From an uncultured Acidimicrobiales bacterium (GTDB taxonomy: Bacteria; Actinomycetota; Acidimicrobiia; Acidimicrobiales; SHLQ01): DNA of 51,491 bases. This document shows positions 24,359 through 32,034 of the stretch, one piece after another. Position numbers and translations under genes: made by a program. Position 1 is the stretch's first letter, and every line of letters starts with the position of its first letter. Location: assembly GCA_938038815.1 (NCBI GenBank), contig CALHTF010000020.1, positions 1-51,491 of the forward strand. Reading direction: 5' to 3'. A model generated the notes under the pieces. It saw nothing but the letters and a program-made list of their open reading frames with translations. It made no database searches and was not told the origin of the DNA.

Positions 24359-25626
24359 TAGGCGTTCTTCTTTGCGGCTTCGAACTCTTCGAGGAGAGCT
24401 CGGTATTGATCGATGGTCTTGAGGGCGGTGTTGCGCCAGGTCCACTCGGCTTTGACCCGCTCGCGGCCGTTGGCGCCGACCTCGGCCCGCAGGTGCGGAT
24501 CGTCGAGCGCCGCACCGATTTGGGTGGCGAGTGCGTCGGCGTCGCCGGGTGGCACCAGGAAGCAGGTTTCGCCGTGGGTTCCGGCTACCTCGGGCAGGGC
24601 GCCTCCGGTGGTGGCGACCAGCGGTACGCCACACGACATGGCTTCGATCGCCGGCAGCGAGAAGCCTTCGTAGAGCGATGGAACAACGGCCAGCTCGGCT
24701 TCGGAATAGAGCTCGACGATGCGCTGGTCGGGAACACCGCTCACCCACGTGACGATGTCTTCGAGGCCAAGGTCCTTGATCTTGTCGAGGCTGGCGCCCT
24801 CTTTGGGCTTACCGATGATGGTGAGTTCGATGTGGCGCTCGGTGCGGAGCTTGGCCACCGCGTCGAGCAGGTAGGTGAGGCCCTTCATCGCCACGTCGGC
24901 GCTGGCGGTGGTGACCAACTTGCCGGGCGTGCGTTCAACACCGGGTACCGGCAAGAACAGTTCGGGGTCGACACCCACGGGCACCACGTGAAGTCGATCG
25001 GGGTCGACCTGGTGGTCGGCGCTGATGTCTTTCTTGGAGTTCTCCGACACGGTCATCACCCGCAGCATGCGCTTGGCGACCTGGGTCTGCATCTTGGTGA
25101 AGGCGTACCAGCGGCGCTTGCCGAACTCTTGCCACTTGTTGGCCGAGTGCTCGATTTCGAGCTTGCGGTCGACCGTGATGGGGTGATGAATCGTGCTGAG
25201 CACCGGCAGTCCGAGGCGTTCCTGCATGGCCAGGACACCCCAGCCGAGGGTCTGGTTATCGTGCACGAGGTCGAACTCGTCGGCCCGGCTCTTGAGGTGA
25301 CGGTAGGCCCGCCAGCTAAAGGCCATGGGTTCAGAGAAGTTACCCATCGAGAACGACGCCGACTCGAGGACGTCGACAAAATCGTTGTACTCCCAGACGC
25401 GGGGCTTCCGCATCGGGTACTTATCGTTGTAAATGTCGAGGCTTGGCAGCTCGATCAGCGGGATACGTTCGTCGAGTACCGGGTAGGGCTGGCCACCCAA
25501 AACTTCGACGTGATGGCCCAGATCGACGAGGGCTTTTGCGAGATGGCGCACGTAGACGCCTTGCCCGCCGACGTGGGGTTTTCCACGGTAGGAGAGCAGT
25601 GCGATGCGCAGGGGCGATTCAGTCAT
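24358..25626 (-). CDS. Family 4 glycosyltransferase (GT-B)
   Basis: 422 residues. The N-terminal Rossmann domain begins LRIALLSYRGKPHVGGQGVYVRHLA, with the GGQG acceptor loop. The C-terminal half carries VVPSLYEGFSLPAIEAMSCGVPLVAT, where the EGFSLPAIEAM segment is the E-x7-E nucleotide-sugar site of GT4 enzymes, and TVSENSKKDI (about 196-205) is typical of retaining alpha-glycosyltransferases. Donor and acceptor are not readable. ATG at 25626 has GAAGGTGAGG about 8-10 nt upstream; a TTG three codons earlier is less likely. It heads the three-gene overlapping cassette. Confidence 0.88.
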   Translation of the reverse strand: MTESPLRIALLSYRGKPHVGGQGVYVRHLAKALVDLGHHVEVLGGQPYPVLDERIPLIELPSLDIYNDKYPMRKPRVWEYNDFVDVLESASFSMGNFSEPMAFSWRAYRHLKSRADEFDLVHDNQTLGWGVLAMQERLGLPVLSTIHHPITVDRKLEIEHSANKWQEFGKRRWYAFTKMQTQVAKRMLRVMTVSENSKKDISADHQVDPDRLHVVPVGVDPELFLPVPGVERTPGKLVTTASADVAMKGLTYLLDAVAKLRTERHIELTIIGKPKEGASLDKIKDLGLEDIVTWVSGVPDQRIVELYSEAELAVVPSLYEGFSLPAIEAMSCGVPLVATTGGALPEVAGTHGETCFLVPPGDADALATQIGAALDDPHLRAEVGANGRERVKAEWTWRNTALKTIDQYRALLEEFEAAKKNA

Positions 25627-25834
25627 GAGGGACAAGCCTCACCTTCAGATGTTGCGGGGTCAATTCCAAGACGGTCCAACAGCGGTAATAGTCGTTATCT
25701 TCCCTGCTCAACCGGTTGTAACAATCTTGTTACCTAAGGGTAGTTCTGCCTGGCAGAAGCCCCTTTTTCGTGGTGCGGGTGTTCGGTAAGGGGAAGATGG
25801 TTTCGTTTTGGCCGGACCGGCTAAGGTCGCCGAC

Positions 25835-26851
25835 ATGTTGGTTTTGGTAACGGGCGGTACTGGATTTGTTGGATCTCATGCGACCCAAGCGCTGATCAAC
25901 GCGGGTCATGAGGTGCGGTTGCTTGCCCGCACGCCCTCAAAGGTCGACACCGTGTTTCGGCCTCACGGCATGCGACCGTCCGAGGTTGTGCAGGGCGATA
26001 TCACCGACGCCGAGTCGGTTGCTGCGGCGGTCGATGGCTGCGATGCGGTCGTGCACGCCGCGGCGGTTGTCGCCACCGGCCCGGCGGCCGAAGCCGAGGT
26101 GCGCTCGACCAACTTTGTCGGCGCCCAGAACGTTTTCGATGCAGCGGTCGCTGCGGGCTGCGATCCGATTATCAACATCTCGAGTTCGGCGGCGCTGTTT
26201 CCTTATGTGGAGAACCCGGTGACCCCCGATCATCCGGTGGGCACCACACCGACCGCGTATGGCCAAACCAAAGCTCAAGCCGAACGGTACGCCCGCGGCC
26301 TGCAAGACGCCGGCCACCCGGTTACCACGTTCTACCCGACCGGAATCCTTGGCCCCCACGATCCGGCGGGCGGCGAACTGATGGCGGCGCTCGTGTTGTG
26401 GATCACCCAAGGTCTGCCCACCGGCGGCATGTCGTCGGGGTATGTCGACGTGCGCGACATTGCGGCGGCGATCGTGGCGGCCATGCAACCCGGCCAAGGC
26501 GCGCGTCGGTACCTGCTGTGGGGCACCCATGCGACCAATGTCGAGATGGTCGCCGCGCTGAAGGCGGCCACCGGACGAGACAATGTTCGGTCGTTCAAGG
26601 TGCCCCGGTTCTTCATGCAAGGGTGGGGTAAAGCAGGCGACCTGGCTCGCAAGTACGGCCAAGACCTTCTGCTTACCTCTGAAGGTTTTGACTACATGTA
26701 CAACTTCTACCCCGGTGATCAATCGGCTACCGAAGACGAGCTCGGCGTGCACTTCCGACCCCTCGAAGACACCGTGGCCGATGCGCTCCTGTGGCTCCAC
26801 GAAACCGGCAAGCTCGACGGCAAACATGTCGGCAAGCTCGCCATCACATGA
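25835..26851 (+). CDS. NAD-dependent epimerase/dehydratase (extended SDR)
   Basis: 338 residues. TGGTGFVGSHATQALINAG at residues 6-24 is the extended-SDR nucleotide motif, HAAAVVA lies on strand 4, and the catalytic pair appears as YGQTKAQAE (Tyr and Lys) after NISSSAALF. The pattern resembles the 3-beta-HSD or dihydroflavonol-4-reductase-like subgroup more than UDP-sugar epimerases. ATG at 25835 has TAAGGT ending 7 nt upstream. Its stop overlaps the dtd start by ATGA, so the two are co-translated. Confidence 0.85.
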   Translation: MLVLVTGGTGFVGSHATQALINAGHEVRLLARTPSKVDTVFRPHGMRPSEVVQGDITDAESVAAAVDGCDAVVHAAAVVATGPAAEAEVRSTNFVGAQNVFDAAVAAGCDPIINISSSAALFPYVENPVTPDHPVGTTPTAYGQTKAQAERYARGLQDAGHPVTTFYPTGILGPHDPAGGELMAALVLWITQGLPTGGMSSGYVDVRDIAAAIVAAMQPGQGARRYLLWGTHATNVEMVAALKAATGRDNVRSFKVPRFFMQGWGKAGDLARKYGQDLLLTSEGFDYMYNFYPGDQSATEDELGVHFRPLEDTVADALLWLHETGKLDGKHVGKLAIT

Positions 26852-27285
26852 GGACCCTCATTCAGCGGGTCACCCGCGCATCGGTAACGGTCGACGGTGA
26901 GGTGGTGGGCTCGATCGGTGCCGGGCTGGTAGCGCTTATCGGGGTAACCCACGACGACGACACTGCCGCCGCGAAGAAGCTGGCCGAGAAGATCTACCAC
27001 CTGCGGGTTATCGACGATGACGACGGCGTGATGAACCGCAGCGTGGCCGACGCCGGCGGTGAGGTCTTGGCCATCAGTCAGTTCACGCTCTACGGCGATG
27101 CAACGAAGGGGCGTCGGCCAACCTGGATCGCCGCCGCCAAGCCCGAGGTTGCCGAGCCGCTGGTGACCGATGTGGTCGAGCATCTTCGGAACCTGGGCGC
27201 AACCGTGGCGACCGGTACGTTTCGGGCTGACATGTTGGTCGACCTGGTGAACGACGGCCCGGTCACGCTCATGATCGAGGTGTAG
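26848..27285 (+). CDS. dtd: D-aminoacyl-tRNA deacylase
   Basis: 145 residues, the standard Dtd length. It hydrolyses D-amino acids, and glycine mischarged on tRNA-Ala, off tRNA in the cytoplasm. It starts MRTLIQRVTRASVTVDG, contains SQFTLYGDATKGRRP (the SQFTL active-site motif, about 75-89), and ends with NDGPVTLMIEV, the NxGPVT cross-subunit Gly-cisPro-like motif region. ATG overlaps the upstream epimerase stop by four bases. A GC-rich hairpin follows 8 bp after its stop. Confidence 0.95.
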   Translation: MRTLIQRVTRASVTVDGEVVGSIGAGLVALIGVTHDDDTAAAKKLAEKIYHLRVIDDDDGVMNRSVADAGGEVLAISQFTLYGDATKGRRPTWIAAAKPEVAEPLVTDVVEHLRNLGATVATGTFRADMLVDLVNDGPVTLMIEV

Positions 27286-27292
27286 CCCCGGC

Positions 27293-27318
27293 CCCGAGGG
27301 CATCCGCCTGCCCTCGGG
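27293..27318. terminator. Terminator hairpin after dtd
   Basis: CCCGAGGGCA and TGCCCTCGGG are perfect 10-bp arms around TCCGCC. The hairpin lies between dtd and the convergent 47-residue gene and lacks a T tract. Confidence 0.6.
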
Positions 27319-27365
27319 AACCAGGTCTAGGGTTCCGCCGCCCTAGAAGGGGAAGTACCGCCTGA

Positions 27366-27509
27366 TCAGTACTGGTTGTTGAGGATGGTCTCGAACGACT
27401 GCGGGTCGGCCGGTGTCAGGCTGAAGGCCTCGATGAAGACCGCGATGGTCGTCACGATCGTGCCGCCGAACCAGTGAGCCCGCTGGAGAAGGTTCTTGTG
27501 GTGGGTCAT
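27366..27509 (-). CDS. Small 47-residue protein, possibly membrane-associated
   Basis: Short gene MTHHKNLLQRAHWFGGTIVT, continuing TIAVFIEAFSLTPADPQSFE and ending NNQY. AAGGTGAG lies immediately upstream at good spacing, one of the best Shine-Dalgarno sequences in the window. Residues 13-31 form one amphipathic or weak transmembrane helix after a basic, His-containing N-terminus. No family was recognised. It sits alone between the dtd terminator and the ACT-domain gene. Conservation in relatives would decide whether it is real. Confidence 0.5.
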   Translation of the reverse strand: MTHHKNLLQRAHWFGGTIVTTIAVFIEAFSLTPADPQSFETILNNQY

Positions 27510-27560
27510 GAACTCACCTTAGAAATCGACCGGAGTTTCGGGAATGGGCCTAGGTCCCCT

Positions 27561-27574
27561 GGGGAGATGTCCCC
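27561..27574 (-). terminator. Small hairpin after the ACT-domain gene
   Basis: GGGGA-GATG-TCCCC (5-bp stem) lies 7 bp beyond the stop of the minus-strand ACT gene and before the 47-residue gene's promoter region. It is weak, with no T tract. Confidence 0.3.
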
Positions 27575-27580
27575 ATCGCG

Positions 27581-27976
27581 TCAGCCGCGCAGCGTCGCTA
27601 GTTGTGCAATGGCGGTGTCGGCCTGGTCGACCGGAACAAGGATGTGGTCGTGGCGAAAGCCGGCGATCACGTTGCACGGGATCGCTGCTTCGCCGAGCGA
27701 GGCCGCGAACGCCGCGGTTAAGCCCACCGCTTCGAGCGAACTGTGCACCGTGAGGGTCAACCAGGCGGCCGGGAACTCGGCGTCCCACCCATGACGTTCG
27801 GCGGCATCGGTCGAGGCGACGACGGTAAACGAGTCGCCGTCGTTCAGCACCGCCTCGACGCCATCGCCGACCGTGATGCCGGCCGGGTCGGCTAACTCCA
27901 CATACACAAATGTGCCCGGCCGACGCACCACCTCAAGGGTGGCAAGCATGGCGTCGAGGTCGGTTTCTCCGGTCAT
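27581..27976 (-). CDS. ACT-domain protein (DUF2241/ACT_3-like)
   Basis: 131 residues. Two ACT-like halves are visible: an N-terminal half with DLDAMLATLEVVRRPGTFVYVEL and VVASTDAAERHG, and a C-terminal half WLTLTVHSSLEAVGLTAAFAASLGEAAIPCNVIAGFRHDHILVP (27610-27745) that matches small stand-alone ACT proteins seen across bacteria. ACT domains usually bind amino acids; the ligand here is unknown. ATG at 27976 has TACCCT ending 6 nt upstream and no Shine-Dalgarno. It is divergent from the sulfotransferase. Confidence 0.75.
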   Translation of the reverse strand: MTGETDLDAMLATLEVVRRPGTFVYVELADPAGITVGDGVEAVLNDGDSFTVVASTDAAERHGWDAEFPAAWLTLTVHSSLEAVGLTAAFAASLGEAAIPCNVIAGFRHDHILVPVDQADTAIAQLATLRG

Positions 27977-28053
27977 CGCCCAAGGGTAGCCCTGACGTGT
28001 GATTCGACGGGGCTAGCCAAGCTCGGTCTAGCTCTGTACTTTCGGTTCTTGTC

Positions 28054-28863
28054 GTGAGCCACAATGCACAACCATCCACGAGCCCGACCGGGCTGGTCTT
28101 CATCCACATCATGAAGACCGGTGGTGGGTCGTTGAACGCTCGAATCGCCGAAGGGTATGGCACCCGGCAGGTTTTCCCCGAGTACGCAGCGACCCCCGAC
28201 GAGACGCTCGACCAGAAGATCTCGGTACGTAGCTATATCGCTCGGGGTGATCGCCGGGACGAACACCTGTTTCACACGCTGCACATGCCAGCGGTTGTGG
28301 CCGATCTCATGCCGCACTATCGCTCGGCGATCGTGCTGCGCGATCCCGTCGCACGAACGGTCTCGCATCTTCGTCAGATGAGAAACGTCGTTGGTGCTGA
28401 TCAGCTCGAGCTCGACGCGTTGTATGACCGAGAAGGTATTCGCGAGGCGCTAGCTAACTACCAGGCGCGAGTCTTGGCTACTGAAGTCGCCGATGTCGAA
28501 CGGTTCATGGAGATCCAATCAGCGGTCTTCGACGTTGCGCCAACCGGTGAGATGATGGCCGAACTCGTCATGCAGATGACGGTGTCGGGTATCCCGCAGC
28601 TCGCCGAAGCGGGTTTGTTCGAACGAGCGAACGCTCGCCTGCGGTCGTTTGATTTCGTGGGAGTCACCGAGCAGTTGGCGGCGTTCCAGCGGCGAATCGA
28701 ACAGGCCCACGGCTGGGCAGAAGCGCCAGTGATCCACGACAAGGCGACGACCGACGCCGAACCGGTGTCCGAGTGGCTGGTCACCCAAATCGCCGCCGAC
28801 AACCCGGTCGACGTTGAACTGTACGAAGTTGCTCGAGACCTCGCCGAGGGCACTTTGCCCTAG
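28054..28863 (+). CDS. Sulfotransferase-family protein
   Basis: 269 residues. IHIMKTGGGSL (17-27) is the 5'-phosphosulfate-binding loop and VLRDPVARTVSHL (94-106) the 3'-phosphate-binding motif of PAPS-dependent sulfotransferases of the Sulfotransfer_2 type. The pattern fits transfer of sulfate to a carbohydrate or other polar acceptor; the acceptor is unknown. GTG at 28054 follows TACTTT by 11 nt with no Shine-Dalgarno. There is no obvious PAPS-supply gene nearby. A hairpin with CAGGCC/GGCCTG arms lies 35 bp after the stop. Confidence 0.78.
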   Translation: MSHNAQPSTSPTGLVFIHIMKTGGGSLNARIAEGYGTRQVFPEYAATPDETLDQKISVRSYIARGDRRDEHLFHTLHMPAVVADLMPHYRSAIVLRDPVARTVSHLRQMRNVVGADQLELDALYDREGIREALANYQARVLATEVADVERFMEIQSAVFDVAPTGEMMAELVMQMTVSGIPQLAEAGLFERANARLRSFDFVGVTEQLAAFQRRIEQAHGWAEAPVIHDKATTDAEPVSEWLVTQIAADNPVDVELYEVARDLAEGTLP

Positions 28864-28897
28864 TTAAGTTTTTCATGTAGTTTCAGCACATACCAAA

Positions 28898-28917
28898 CAG
28901 GCCGCAGTTCGGGCCTG
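28898..28917. terminator. Hairpin between the sulfotransferase and the WXG-like gene
   Basis: CAGGCC and GGCCTG arms enclose an 8-nt loop. It is preceded by CCAAACAGGCC, distantly like the shared GGCCAAACGGCC motif. No T tract; it could be a terminator or lie in a leader. Confidence 0.35.
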
Positions 28918-28947
28918 GCGCACTTCTCCCTCCAGACTTCATACCTC

Positions 28948-29319
28948 ATGTCCGAGGGGATCGATCGCGTGCCAACGCCCGAACAGTTCGACCGTCAGGC
29001 CCGAGCAGCGAGAGCGCGAGCCTCTCGGCTGCACGAACTCGCCGCCACCATCCGCCAAACCGCTGCGCCGCTCGACACTGCTCTCGACGAGGTTGCCCGG
29101 CGCCACTGCGACCAGGTGTGGTTGAGCCCGGCGGCCGCCCGGTCGCGCAGCACCCTGCGGGTTGACCAGTGGAGGGTCGGCGAGACCAAACGCCTGTGTG
29201 ATGTGATGGCAAGCCGACTCCGTAGCCAAGCCCACGATCAGGAGTACATCGCCAGACGCTCGGCGGCCGAGGCCGAAGCTGCTCGCCGACGAGCCGAGCG
29301 CGACAGCGAGGGCGAATGA
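28948..29319 (+). CDS. WXG100-like helical hairpin protein
   Basis: 123 residues, almost entirely helical. Helix 1 runs from about 10 to 56 and ends at QVW; the turn WLSPAA (58-63) has the WxG/S-P-A-A look of ESAT-6/WXG100 proteins; helix 2 continues to a charged tail (EAARRRAERDSEGE). The two helices and their lengths fit an Esx-type hairpin, but the Gly is Ser and no type VII secretion gene is present, so the call is tentative. ATG at 28948 is listed; GTG at 28969, with GAGGGG 9 nt upstream, is an equally good start. It overlaps the next gene by ATGA. Confidence 0.5.
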   Translation: MSEGIDRVPTPEQFDRQARAARARASRLHELAATIRQTAAPLDTALDEVARRHCDQVWLSPAAARSRSTLRVDQWRVGETKRLCDVMASRLRSQAHDQEYIARRSAAEAEAARRRAERDSEGE

Positions 29320-31250
29320 GCACGGTACGGATTCGGCTCGACCTGGCCGACCACTTGGTGCGCTCGTATCTTTCGTCGGCAACCCATGCCGAGGCAGTTC
29401 GGGGGCGCTTGGCCGGGCCGTGGGCCGAGGCAGTCGCCGAAGTTGGATGGGCCGAGCGGTCGGCGCCCGACCTGCTGCGAGGCGTGAGCGACAGCTTGCG
29501 CGATGGGGCAGCCGATCTTCGCTGGCGGGTCGACTTCATTCGCGCTCGGTACCTCGACATCGGCCCGGATGGTTACGTGCGGACCGTGGTACCCAACTAC
29601 GACCCGGCGGTTGGCGAGCTGGGATACCGAGCACTGCTCGGGGTGCTGCGCACCGCCGAAGACCCCGCTGCTATCCAACGGGTTCTCGCTGAACTCACCT
29701 CCCGCGGCGCGCGGAACCCAGCGATGGCCGACCGACTACTCGCCGATCTTGGGATACGCGGGATTGACCAACTGCTCGCCCACGCACTGCCGGGTGATGG
29801 CTCGGGCTTTGACCCCGATGTCGCCGACCGCATCCTCGAAGACCTTCGAGCCATAATTGGCTTTGCGTTGACAGCCAATCCCTCGGCCTTCGCGCCGCTG
29901 TTTGGTGAGGGCGATGTCGAAGATCTGCTGCGGGTCACTGTGTTGCTGCACGACAGTCGTTACCCGCGTGGCTTGTACCCGACGGTGTTTGGGTGGACGC
30001 AGAACCTGTTGGCTCAGCCGGATCTGGCTCGGGCATACCAGAAGATGCTGCGCTCGCCGTTCGGACCCTACGTGCACCCTGGCCCGGAGACCGTGGCGTT
30101 CACCTGGCTCGAGCGGTTCTTCTACCCGGCCGAGGTTGCGTTGAATGAGGTAGCGAAAAATGCCGATCGAGCGCTCGCCTTCTTAACCGCGCCGGGGGTG
30201 CTCGACTGGTTGGCCAACCCGTTGGTCGATGTGCCCGGCTGGACCCACCGACTCGACTATCAACGATGGGGTTTAGTGCTGGCCGACCTGGTGGCGATGG
30301 TGGGCGATCAGCTCGCAGAACTGGCGGTCGACCCAAACCGGTCGACCGAGTTCGATTCTGCGTTCGCTAAAAGCTACGAGTTGCTGGTGGCGCTGCGCGA
30401 CACGCTGCCGTCGAGCAACGTACACCACATCGACGAACTTCGGCAGGCGGTGGCGTCGTTGATGAGCTGGCACTTTGGTTCGATGGCCGACCAACCCTGG
30501 CCGCTCAACGCGACGGCGGGTGACTTTGCTGGGTGGATGGCCCAGGACTCCGAGGCGATGCGGTTGCTGGCTCTTGGGGCAACGATGTCGATCGCCAACG
30601 AATTTCCCAACGTGGTCGCTCGCTTTGCTGCCGGCGGTGGTTCGCCCGCCGACGTCGTGGCGGTCGAATCGCTCGGCCGCATCGCCGTGCTGTTGGAGTT
30701 CCTCACGATGGCGACACTACGAATCCAACAAGCATCGGAGGACCTCTCGTTGATCAAGCACTGGATCGACGTGGTCTTCCTCGCCGTATTGCGGGTTCGG
30801 GCCGGGTCGCTCGTGGGCGGTGCCGACGACATCGACAAGGTAGTGAGGTCACTGCTCACCTCGCTCACCGTCGAGGGATACGGCACGGTGCAACCAGGCC
30901 AACAACCGAGCGACGTTCGGTCGATCGACGAGCTACTGGCCGAAATGTTCTTCACCTTCGATGGAGTGGGCGGCTCGAACGACTTGGCCGATGTTCGCCC
31001 GATCCAGATCGCCTTGCTCGCCGAGGTGGTGGCGCAGTACCCGGTGGGGGAGTCGCTGAGCGGCTTTCTGCAAGGCGACCGGCTTGCTCCGCCCGACCCC
31101 GGGCATCCCGACTATGCCGCCTTCATCGAAGCGTTTCGCCAGTTCACCCTGTCGGGCACGCCGGCGGCTCGGGCGTACCTGCACCTTTGGGAGACCTTGA
31201 GCGACTGGATCATGCGCCACGTAGGCATTGTGGAACGGGTCGCCGAATAA
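29316..31250 (+). CDS. 644-residue alpha-helical protein of unknown function, partner of the WXG-like protein
   Basis: No named family was recognised with confidence. The sequence is mostly helical, has no signal peptide and no convincing transmembrane segment, and is rich in Leu, Ala and Trp/Phe. The first 80 residues look like a helical hairpin (YLSSATHAEAVRGRLAGPW, then APDLLRGVSDSLRDGAADLRW). The middle and C-terminal parts resemble large helical proteins such as DUF6571 that actinobacteria encode beside WXG100-type proteins, recalled from general knowledge and not verified. Translational coupling to the WXG-like gene (ATGA) points to a complex. It converges with the VOC gene 23 bp away. 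Confidence 0.5.
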   Translation: MSTVRIRLDLADHLVRSYLSSATHAEAVRGRLAGPWAEAVAEVGWAERSAPDLLRGVSDSLRDGAADLRWRVDFIRARYLDIGPDGYVRTVVPNYDPAVGELGYRALLGVLRTAEDPAAIQRVLAELTSRGARNPAMADRLLADLGIRGIDQLLAHALPGDGSGFDPDVADRILEDLRAIIGFALTANPSAFAPLFGEGDVEDLLRVTVLLHDSRYPRGLYPTVFGWTQNLLAQPDLARAYQKMLRSPFGPYVHPGPETVAFTWLERFFYPAEVALNEVAKNADRALAFLTAPGVLDWLANPLVDVPGWTHRLDYQRWGLVLADLVAMVGDQLAELAVDPNRSTEFDSAFAKSYELLVALRDTLPSSNVHHIDELRQAVASLMSWHFGSMADQPWPLNATAGDFAGWMAQDSEAMRLLALGATMSIANEFPNVVARFAAGGGSPADVVAVESLGRIAVLLEFLTMATLRIQQASEDLSLIKHWIDVVFLAVLRVRAGSLVGGADDIDKVVRSLLTSLTVEGYGTVQPGQQPSDVRSIDELLAEMFFTFDGVGGSNDLADVRPIQIALLAEVVAQYPVGESLSGFLQGDRLAPPDPGHPDYAAFIEAFRQFTLSGTPAARAYLHLWETLSDWIMRHVGIVERVAE

Positions 31251-31273
31251 CCATTGGGCGCTGTTGGGTTCGA

Positions 31274-31912
31274 CTAGCGAAGCAGCAGTGGACCGTTGGG
31301 GGTGGAGAGTGCGGCGCTGAGTCGGGCGGTCGGGCGTTCCATCACCGGCACCGCCAAGCCAAGCGCTCGGTAGATGGCCGACACATCGGCGGCGGCCGGG
31401 GTGGCGACCATCAGGTCGTCGAGCACACAGCCGGTTGGGGTGGTGGTGGCCGGGTTGGCGGCCTCGCCCCAGTCGATCAGGAACGGCACCGCTCCATTGT
31501 GCGCAGCCTCGGGGTCGGGCGGGAACGTCAGTTTCCACGCAATGCGTTCGCCGTTGGGCTGGAGTCGGCTCACATCGAGCACCTCACCCGGGTCCCAACC
31601 CGTCGTGCGGGCAGCATCGGCTGCTTCGAGGATCGACTGGTCGCCGGTTGGTCGCACGGCGAACGTGATCAACCGTGGCTCGGTGAGCGTGTCGAGGCCG
31701 AATGCTCGCGGTCGGCCCGGATCGGGCTGGTTTGGGTCGGGGGCGATGAGTTCGAGGTAGCACTCGCCGAGCGACACCAAAGCGTTGTGCGTGCCGAGGC
31801 CCTCGTGGGCTCCGCCGATCGCCGGCCGCACTCCGGTTTTGGTTTCGAACCAGTCGATGTATTCGTCGAGGTTCGTGACGCCGTATACCAGGTGATCAAC
31901 AACGGTCTGCAT
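31274..31912 (-). CDS. VOC/glyoxalase-like domain protein
   Basis: 212 residues. VDHLVYGVTNLDEYIDWFETKTGVRP at the N-terminus is the beta-alpha-beta start of a vicinal-oxygen-chelate module (His7 as possible metal ligand), and CYLELIAPDPNQPDP (about 52-66) supplies the Glu of the second metal-ligand strand. The larger, asymmetric layout fits the Glyoxalase_3-like group. The reaction is unknown. ATG at 31912 has TAGGTT ending 6 nt upstream. It is divergent from the DUF2807-like lipoprotein; their shared 122-bp spacer carries phased repeats. Confidence 0.78.
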   Translation of the reverse strand: MQTVVDHLVYGVTNLDEYIDWFETKTGVRPAIGGAHEGLGTHNALVSLGECYLELIAPDPNQPDPGRPRAFGLDTLTEPRLITFAVRPTGDQSILEAADAARTTGWDPGEVLDVSRLQPNGERIAWKLTFPPDPEAAHNGAVPFLIDWGEAANPATTTPTGCVLDDLMVATPAAADVSAIYRALGLAVPVMERPTARLSAALSTPNGPLLLR

Positions 31913-31941
31913 GGCTCGAACCTACCGCCGCGTGGTGAACG

Positions 31942-31991
31942 TCAGGGTTTCTCGAGGTCGGTCTCAGGGTTCTCAGGGAAAGATCAGGGTT
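31942..31991 (+). promoter_or_regulatory. Four helically phased TCAGGG(T/A) direct repeats
   Basis: TCAGGGTT begins at 31942 and 31984, TCAGGGTT at 31964 and TCAGGGAA at 31973. Offsets of 0, 22, 31 and 42 bp are close to multiples of 10.5, placing all sites on one helix face. They end 44 bp before the lipoprotein start, suiting cooperative activator or response-regulator binding. Confidence 0.55.
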
Positions 31992-32034
31992 GTCACCGAT
32001 ACGAACTGGGCCGGCGAAACCAGAAGATGAATAC

